Source: Flavobacterium sp. (GTDB taxonomy: Bacteria > Bacteroidota > Bacteroidia > Flavobacteriales > Flavobacteriaceae). Taken from it: DNA of 7,844 bases. Where the stretch lies: the NCBI GenBank assembly GCA_018062725.1, contig JAGORP010000098.1, forward strand, positions 1 to 7,844. Reading direction: 5' to 3'. Shown here in pieces: positions 4,428 through 7,844 of the stretch; positions within the stretch are counted from its first letter, which is position 1; every line of letters begins with the position of its first letter. Position numbers and translations under genes: made by a program. A model generated the notes under the pieces. That model did no database searches and had not been told where the DNA came from. It saw only the letters and a program-made list of their open reading frames with translations.

Positions 4428-5659
4428 ACCTCAACACCATTAATAAATACCGTTTCAATCAAATTACTAGCAAAAGCATACGGTAACTGATAGTAGGAGG
4501 TAAGCGGTTTGGTAATGATAATATTTGCCTTTTTTCCTTTAGTAATACTTCCGTGGGTTTGAGAAAGTCCCATAGCGTATGCACCATTGATTGTAGCAGC
4601 GTTTATGGCTTCTTCAGGTGTCATTTTCATCTTGATACATGCTGTGGCCACCACAAAATTCATGTTTCCAGAAGGCGTGGTGCCTGGGTTAAAATCGGTT
4701 GCCAATGCCAATGGTAATCCAGCACTAATCATTTTACGAGCCGGAGTATAAGGAATACTGATGAAATACGAGCAACTCGGCAGAGCTACGGGCATAGTAT
4801 TGCTATTTTTTAAGGCTTCTATATCTTCATCGGTTACAATTTCAAGATGATCAACACTTAAAGCATTGTGCTTAACACAAGCTGAAATTCCGTTGATGGC
4901 GGTGAATTGGTTGACATGAATTTTAGCAATCAAACCGTATTTTTTACCGGCTTCCATGATGCGTTCGGTTTCTTCAACAGAGAAATAACCTGTTTCTAGA
5001 AAGACATCAATAAAATCGGCTAATTTTTCTTCCGCAATTTTAGGAAGCATTTCGTTGATAATTACATCGATATAAGCAGTATGATTTTCTTTATATTCTG
5101 TTGGAAAGGCGTGCGCACCAAGGAAAGTCGATTTAATCGCAATGGGATAATTCTGACTTAATTTTTTTATAACACGAAGCATTTTAAGTTCGCCTTCAAC
5201 GGTCAATCCGTAACCTGATTTAATTTCTACAGCACCAGTACCTTGCTGCATAACTTCTTCCAAGCGTGCTTTCGATTGGTTGTAAAGTTCTTCTTCCGAA
5301 GTTTCGTTTAATTTCTTTGCCGAATTTAAAATTCCACCTCCACGATTCGCAATTTCTTCATAGGTCAATCCATTAATGCGATCCACAAATTCTTGTTCGC
5401 GATTTCCAGCATATACAATATGCGTATGACTGTCGCACCAAGTTGGTAAAATGGTTTTGCCGGTAACATCAATGGTTTTGTCGACAACGATATTTGGACA
5501 ATTTTCCATAGTTCCAAAATCAAGAATGACATCGTCTTCAATCAATAAAAAGGCATTGTCAATTTTAGGAAGAATCGCCATTTCGGCACCAGAAACTTTG
5601 GTAACTGAAGTATCTCTAATTTGCAATAGTTCTTTAATATTGAGGAGTAAGGTTTTCAT
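4424..5659 (-). CDS. hutI: Imidazolonepropionase
   Basis: This 411-residue amidohydrolase, of normal family length, starts at ATG 5659-5657. It hydrolyses 4-imidazolone-5-propionate to N-formimino-L-glutamate, the third step of histidine breakdown, in the cytoplasm. The metal ligands are in place: DSHTH (His78, His80), KIHVNQF (His248) and ATDFNPG (Asp322). GAHAFP (His183) and SVDHLE (His271) fit conserved active-site histidines. VEIKSGYGL (144-152) is a strong family signature. No other hut gene (hutH, hutU, hutG) is nearby, so the pathway genes are dispersed or lie outside the window. The gene stands alone between the HAD gene (4-bp convergent overlap) and divergent corA. I see no clear -33/-7 promoter in front of it; TATTTTTA about 18 bp upstream of the ATG is only a partial -7 match. 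Confidence 0.95.
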   Translation of the reverse strand: MKTLLLNIKELLQIRDTSVTKVSGAEMAILPKIDNAFLLIEDDVILDFGTMENCPNIVVDKTIDVTGKTILPTWCDSHTHIVYAGNREQEFVDRINGLTYEEIANRGGGILNSAKKLNETSEEELYNQSKARLEEVMQQGTGAVEIKSGYGLTVEGELKMLRVIKKLSQNYPIAIKSTFLGAHAFPTEYKENHTAYIDVIINEMLPKIAEEKLADFIDVFLETGYFSVEETERIMEAGKKYGLIAKIHVNQFTAINGISACVKHNALSVDHLEIVTDEDIEALKNSNTMPVALPSCSYFISIPYTPARKMISAGLPLALATDFNPGTTPSGNMNFVVATACIKMKMTPEEAINAATINGAYAMGLSQTHGSITKGKKANIIITKPLTSYYQLPYAFASNLIETVFINGVEV

Positions 5660-5695
5660 TTAATTTTTTTGTAAAAATAGTATTAGTTCTTCAAT

Positions 5696-5722
5696 TGTAG
5701 AAAGTACTAGGTTTTAATTTTG
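5696..5722 (+). promoter_or_regulatory. Probable promoter for the CorA gene
   Basis: TAATTTTG at 5715-5722 matches the -7 consensus TAnnTTTG. A TTG at 5696-5698 lies 16 bp upstream, one base short of the usual range. The TTG at the end of the -7 box is in frame with corA and would be taken as a start by a naive gene call. Confidence 0.5.
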
Positions 5723-5782
5723 ATAAAATTTTTACTAAAAACTGCATATTCTTTTGTAATATTACTCTTAAATTATATTGCT

Positions 5783-6853
5783 GTGCGAAAAATTAAATAT
5801 AAAAAGGGGAAGAAGATTGTTCCGACTTTTTTAGAATATACCGGAATTCATAAAGAGGTTGCGACACAAATGCAATTGTTTGTCTATGATAGCCAAGACT
5901 TAACAGAATGTTCAGATGGCTATTTTGCAGAAGTAGTCAGCAATATAAATTTAACCAAACAAAATTGGCTTAATCTTCACGGATTAAATAATGCGGAAGT
6001 TATTGAGCAAGTCGGTGATTTTTTGCAAGTAGATAAGTACATGTTGGGAGATATTTTAAACACTTCCAAAAGAACAAAACTAGACGAGCATCATGATGTG
6101 TTGTTTTTTAGCATAAAATCGATTCTTCCTATTAAGAATTCCGACAATATAAATATGGAGCAAATTTCATTTTTGGTTAAAGACGGTATTTTGACATCAT
6201 TTCAAGAGAAAAGAAGTGATTTTTTTACCCATATTCGGGAGCGATTAAGAACCAGTTCTGGCATTGTGAGAGAGAAAAAAGTAGATTATTTATTATATCT
6301 TTTGCTTGATGCAGTTATGGAAAATTTTTACATTACCATTGAAGCCGAAGAAGATAAAGTAGAAGAACTAATTACTATTTCCAAAACAACCACCAAGCCG
6401 ATAGTTTTAGAACAAATTGAGAAACATCGTGATAATTTTAATTTTTTAAAACGTTCCATCATTCCGCTTCGTGATTCGTTGTATTCTATCAAAAGTATGA
6501 AAGAAGACAACGTGTTTAATGTCATTGAAAGAGAAAATTATAGTTTTTTTGATCGATTGCATCAAAAGTGTTTAGAGCTTTTGGAACAAATTGAATACGA
6601 TTTAACATCACTTGAAAGTGCTTCTAATTTTTATTTTTCTTCGCAAAATCACAAAATGAATGAAGTAATGAAAACGCTTACGGTAGTTTCGGTATTTTTT
6701 ATGCCTTTAACTTTTATCGTGGGTGTGTACGGAATGAATTTTGATAATATGCCAGAATTACATTGGAAATATGGTTATTTTGCCCTTTTAGGATTTATGT
6801 TTTTCTTGCTTTTGGGGATGATTTACTATTTTAAATGGAAAAAATGGTATTAA
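5783..6853 (+). CDS. corA: CorA-type magnesium/cobalt transporter
   Basis: From GTG at 5783 this is 356 residues, beginning MRKIKYKKGKK. The open frame extends 21 codons upstream to TTG 5720, but that codon lies in a -7 promoter box. The added segment would put a hydrophobic helix before a domain that must stay in the cytoplasm, so I reject it. The protein has a large N-terminal cytoplasmic funnel domain with a long helical region (about 180-280). TM1 is TVVSVFFMPLTFIVGVYGMNF, containing the diagnostic YGMNF loop with GMN at 317-319, followed by the acidic MPEL loop. TM2 is FALLGFMFFLLLGMIYYF, and a basic tail KWKKWY ends the chain. CorA proteins form inner-membrane pentamers that let Mg2+ (also Co2+ or Ni2+) in down the membrane potential. 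Cation preference cannot be settled from sequence alone. I see no terminator or riboswitch near it. Confidence 0.93.
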   Translation: MRKIKYKKGKKIVPTFLEYTGIHKEVATQMQLFVYDSQDLTECSDGYFAEVVSNINLTKQNWLNLHGLNNAEVIEQVGDFLQVDKYMLGDILNTSKRTKLDEHHDVLFFSIKSILPIKNSDNINMEQISFLVKDGILTSFQEKRSDFFTHIRERLRTSSGIVREKKVDYLLYLLLDAVMENFYITIEAEEDKVEELITISKTTTKPIVLEQIEKHRDNFNFLKRSIIPLRDSLYSIKSMKEDNVFNVIERENYSFFDRLHQKCLELLEQIEYDLTSLESASNFYFSSQNHKMNEVMKTLTVVSVFFMPLTFIVGVYGMNFDNMPELHWKYGYFALLGFMFFLLLGMIYYFKWKKWY

Positions 6854-6892
6854 TCAACACTTTAGCTAAGTAAAATAAATTTCTAATTATTA

Positions 6893-6923
6893 TTGGGTAA
6901 ACCAAATAATACTTTTACATTTG
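6893..6923 (+). promoter_or_regulatory. Canonical flavobacterial promoter for the small membrane protein
   Basis: TTG at 6893-6895, a 20-bp spacer, and TACATTTG at 6916-6923 fit the TTG-N17-23-TAnnTTTG pattern. The ATG at 6950 follows 26 bp after the -7 box. This is the best-fitting promoter in the window. It shows that the in-frame TTG at 6893 is a promoter element and not a start codon. Confidence 0.65.
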
Positions 6924-6949
6924 TGAAGTATTCAAAAATTCCGGAAAAC

Positions 6950-7117
6950 ATGTTTGAATTTCAACAGTATTTAGGTTTCTTACTTTTCTTAACCATCCTA
7001 ACAATGGGATTTTGGTTGATGATTTTTCTAATTCACTTCGTGTTCTATTGGATAGGTGGTGCAATGTGGGAAAACTATAAAGAGAAAAGAGCTAAAAGAG
7101 AAGCAGTAGAACAATAG
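6950..7117 (+). CDS. Small membrane protein of unknown function (55 aa)
   Basis: Starting at ATG 6950 the protein is 55 residues: MFEFQQY, a long hydrophobic stretch (about residues 8-37, rich in Phe, Leu, Ile and Trp), then a charged tail WENYKEKRAKREAVEQ. The hydrophobic part is long enough for one long or two short membrane helices, and the basic tail is probably cytoplasmic. I do not recognise a family. A well-formed promoter in front and a strong terminator behind indicate a real, separately transcribed gene. It follows corA by 96 bp on the same strand, but the intervening promoter argues against depending on corA transcription. The longer open frame from TTG 6893 would add 19 residues and is not supported. 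Confidence 0.68.
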   Translation: MFEFQQYLGFLLFLTILTMGFWLMIFLIHFVFYWIGGAMWENYKEKRAKREAVEQ

Positions 7118-7137
7118 ATTATATTGTTTTTAGAAAT

Positions 7138-7166
7138 AAAAAAGTCCCATAATTGGGACTTTTTTT
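7138..7166. terminator. Strong bidirectional intrinsic terminator
   Basis: The stem AGTCCCA (7143-7149) / TGGGACT (7154-7160) closes a 4-base loop (TAAT). The A-run on the left (7138-7143) and the T-run on the right (7160-7166) extend the stem and give a U-tract for either strand. It sits between the convergent stops at 7117 and 7175 and can serve both. Confidence 0.88.
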
Positions 7167-7174
7167 GTTTTTGA

Positions 7175-7844
7175 TTAACCGCCTATCATCTCATCGCCCG
7201 TATCATTTTGACGTGGTTTGATTTCTTTTTCTCTTTCCGTTTTCTTTTTATTGAATCGGTATGTAAATGAAAAAGTAATACTACGTCTTCTCCATTGCAT
7301 TTCACTGTGCGAAGTTACTCTTGGAAGTTCGGTATCTTGAATTCTTTTACGAGAATTGAAAACATCATTGACATTAAATGAAAGGGTTCCCATATCTTTT
7401 AATACATCTTTACTGAAGGCTAAATTAGCAGCAGCAATGCCTTTATTGCTTCCTTGTGCCGTTTTTTGTGCTGCATTATAGGTTGCATTGGTTTGCCATT
7501 CAATTTTATAGGGTAACGATACTTTAGACGTAATTCTGCTTGTCCATGTTGTTGCTTTTCTGTCAAAATTTTGCGTAACCACTACGTTATTGATATCTGT
7601 GTAGCTGTATTCTCCTGTATTCGTACTATTAAAGAAGTTGAAATTTCCATTTAGTTTCCACCATTTCTTTAAATTATAATTTAAGGTAAACTCCAATCCT
7701 AATCGGTCATTTTTTCCTAAATTAAAGAAGGTCGTTTCTACTACTGGAATTCCGTTAATTATTTCACCTGTTTCTTTTCTAACCTGTTCAAATGAACCTG
7801 TGGTGCGATTGTAATAAAAAGAGGTGTTTAAAGTTATTTTATCC
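7175..7844 (-). CDS. Outer-membrane beta-barrel / TonB-dependent receptor-like protein, C-terminal part
   Basis: The frame is open to the window edge, so only the last 222 residues are present; an internal TTG near 7696 is not the start. The fragment is made of alternating amphipathic strands with many aromatic residues and turns: LEFTLNYNLKKWWKLNGNFNF, SRITSKVSLPYKIEWQTNATY, GTLSFNVNDVFNSRKRI and SITFSFTYRFN. The FNVNDVFNSRK and FTYRFN blocks are typical of the C-terminal barrel of Bacteroidota TonB-receptor-like 'outer membrane beta-barrel family' proteins. A charged tail KKKTEREKEIKPRQNDTGDEMIGG follows the last strand. The plug domain, TonB box and any carboxypeptidase-like N-terminal domain lie outside the window, so the substrate is unknown and a true receptor cannot be told from a plug-less barrel. 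It ends at 7175, next to the bidirectional terminator. Confidence 0.82.
   Translation of the reverse strand, partial: DKITLNTSFYYNRTTGSFEQVRKETGEIINGIPVVETTFFNLGKNDRLGLEFTLNYNLKKWWKLNGNFNFFNSTNTGEYSYTDINNVVVTQNFDRKATTWTSRITSKVSLPYKIEWQTNATYNAAQKTAQGSNKGIAAANLAFSKDVLKDMGTLSFNVNDVFNSRKRIQDTELPRVTSHSEMQWRRRSITFSFTYRFNKKKTEREKEIKPRQNDTGDEMIGG

Noticed and set aside
4906..4925. Gln in the hutI block HVNQF where Bacillus HutI has Glu (HADEF) as a lost catalytic residue
   Set aside because: Gln at this position also occurs, to my recollection, in other HutI proteins (HAEQ-type blocks), and all metal ligands and the second active-site His are kept, so I do not treat it as inactivating.
5720..5782. 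N-terminal membrane helix on CorA from the TTG start at 5720
   Set aside because: The TTG is the end of a TAnnTTTG promoter box. CorA N-termini are cytoplasmic, and flavobacterial CorA proteins typically begin near RKIKYKKGKK, so GTG 5783 is preferred.
1..7844. CRISPR array, tRNA/rRNA genes, IS ends or phage genes
   Set aside because: I found no spaced direct repeats, no tRNA-like cloverleaf or TTCRA loop, no transposase and no phage structural signatures. No gene-free stretch exceeds about 125 bp.

Overview
The window is two unrelated pieces of DNA. Positions from about 673 to 7844 look like the chromosome of a member of the Bacteroidota, most likely a Flavobacterium-like Flavobacteriaceae. 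The DNA is AT-rich (about one third G+C in the lines I counted). Genes lack Shine-Dalgarno leaders, and several are preceded by the TAnnTTTG -7 element typical of this phylum. The proteins (Kup, CorA, HutI, ECF sigma with its sensor, C-terminal outer-membrane barrel) read like flavobacterial family members. Positions 1 to about 655 are near 50% G+C and carry three copies of the octamer GCGGCCGC. They hold the 3' part of an NAD-dependent sugar epimerase and, convergently, the 3' end of a CopC-like protein. The two pieces meet inside one reading frame at the peptide LSADNH, which both Kup and CopC proteins can contain. The simplest reading is an assembly chimera joined at a short shared word (655-672), not a real Kup-CopC fusion.

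Layout from left to right: epimerase 3' part (+, 1-504); CopC-like 3' end (-, 487-672) fused to the first 80 codons of kup (-, 655-894); a lipoprotein with Asp-box (BNR) repeats (+, 1012-2064); a hairpin terminator; a three-gene minus-strand operon (2160-3666) of ECF sigma factor, single-span anti-sigma-like protein and secreted LTxxQ sensor; a HAD-family phosphatase/phosphomutase (+, 3756-4427), divergent from the sigma gene; imidazolonepropionase hutI (-, 4424-5659), whose stop codon overlaps the HAD stop; a CorA-type metal transporter (+, 5783-6853); a 55-residue membrane protein (+, 6950-7117); a strong bidirectional terminator; and the C-terminal 222 residues of an outer-membrane beta-barrel protein (-, 7175-7844), cut by the window end.

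The most interesting unit is the sigma operon. A 39-bp block occurs twice, upstream of the sigma gene and upstream of the anti-sigma gene. Conservation is concentrated in a -35-like TTAAACC and a -10-like GTCTAA, with exactly 16 bp between AACC and GTCTAA in both copies. This looks like an ECF-type promoter used for autoregulation. The anti-sigma-like protein has a tandem 29-residue duplication in its cytoplasmic part and a very acidic periplasmic tail, while the sensor has a basic C-terminus. Together they suggest an envelope-stress circuit analogous to CnrH/CnrY/CnrX. The remaining genes are ordinary housekeeping or accessory genes with no evident link to each other.
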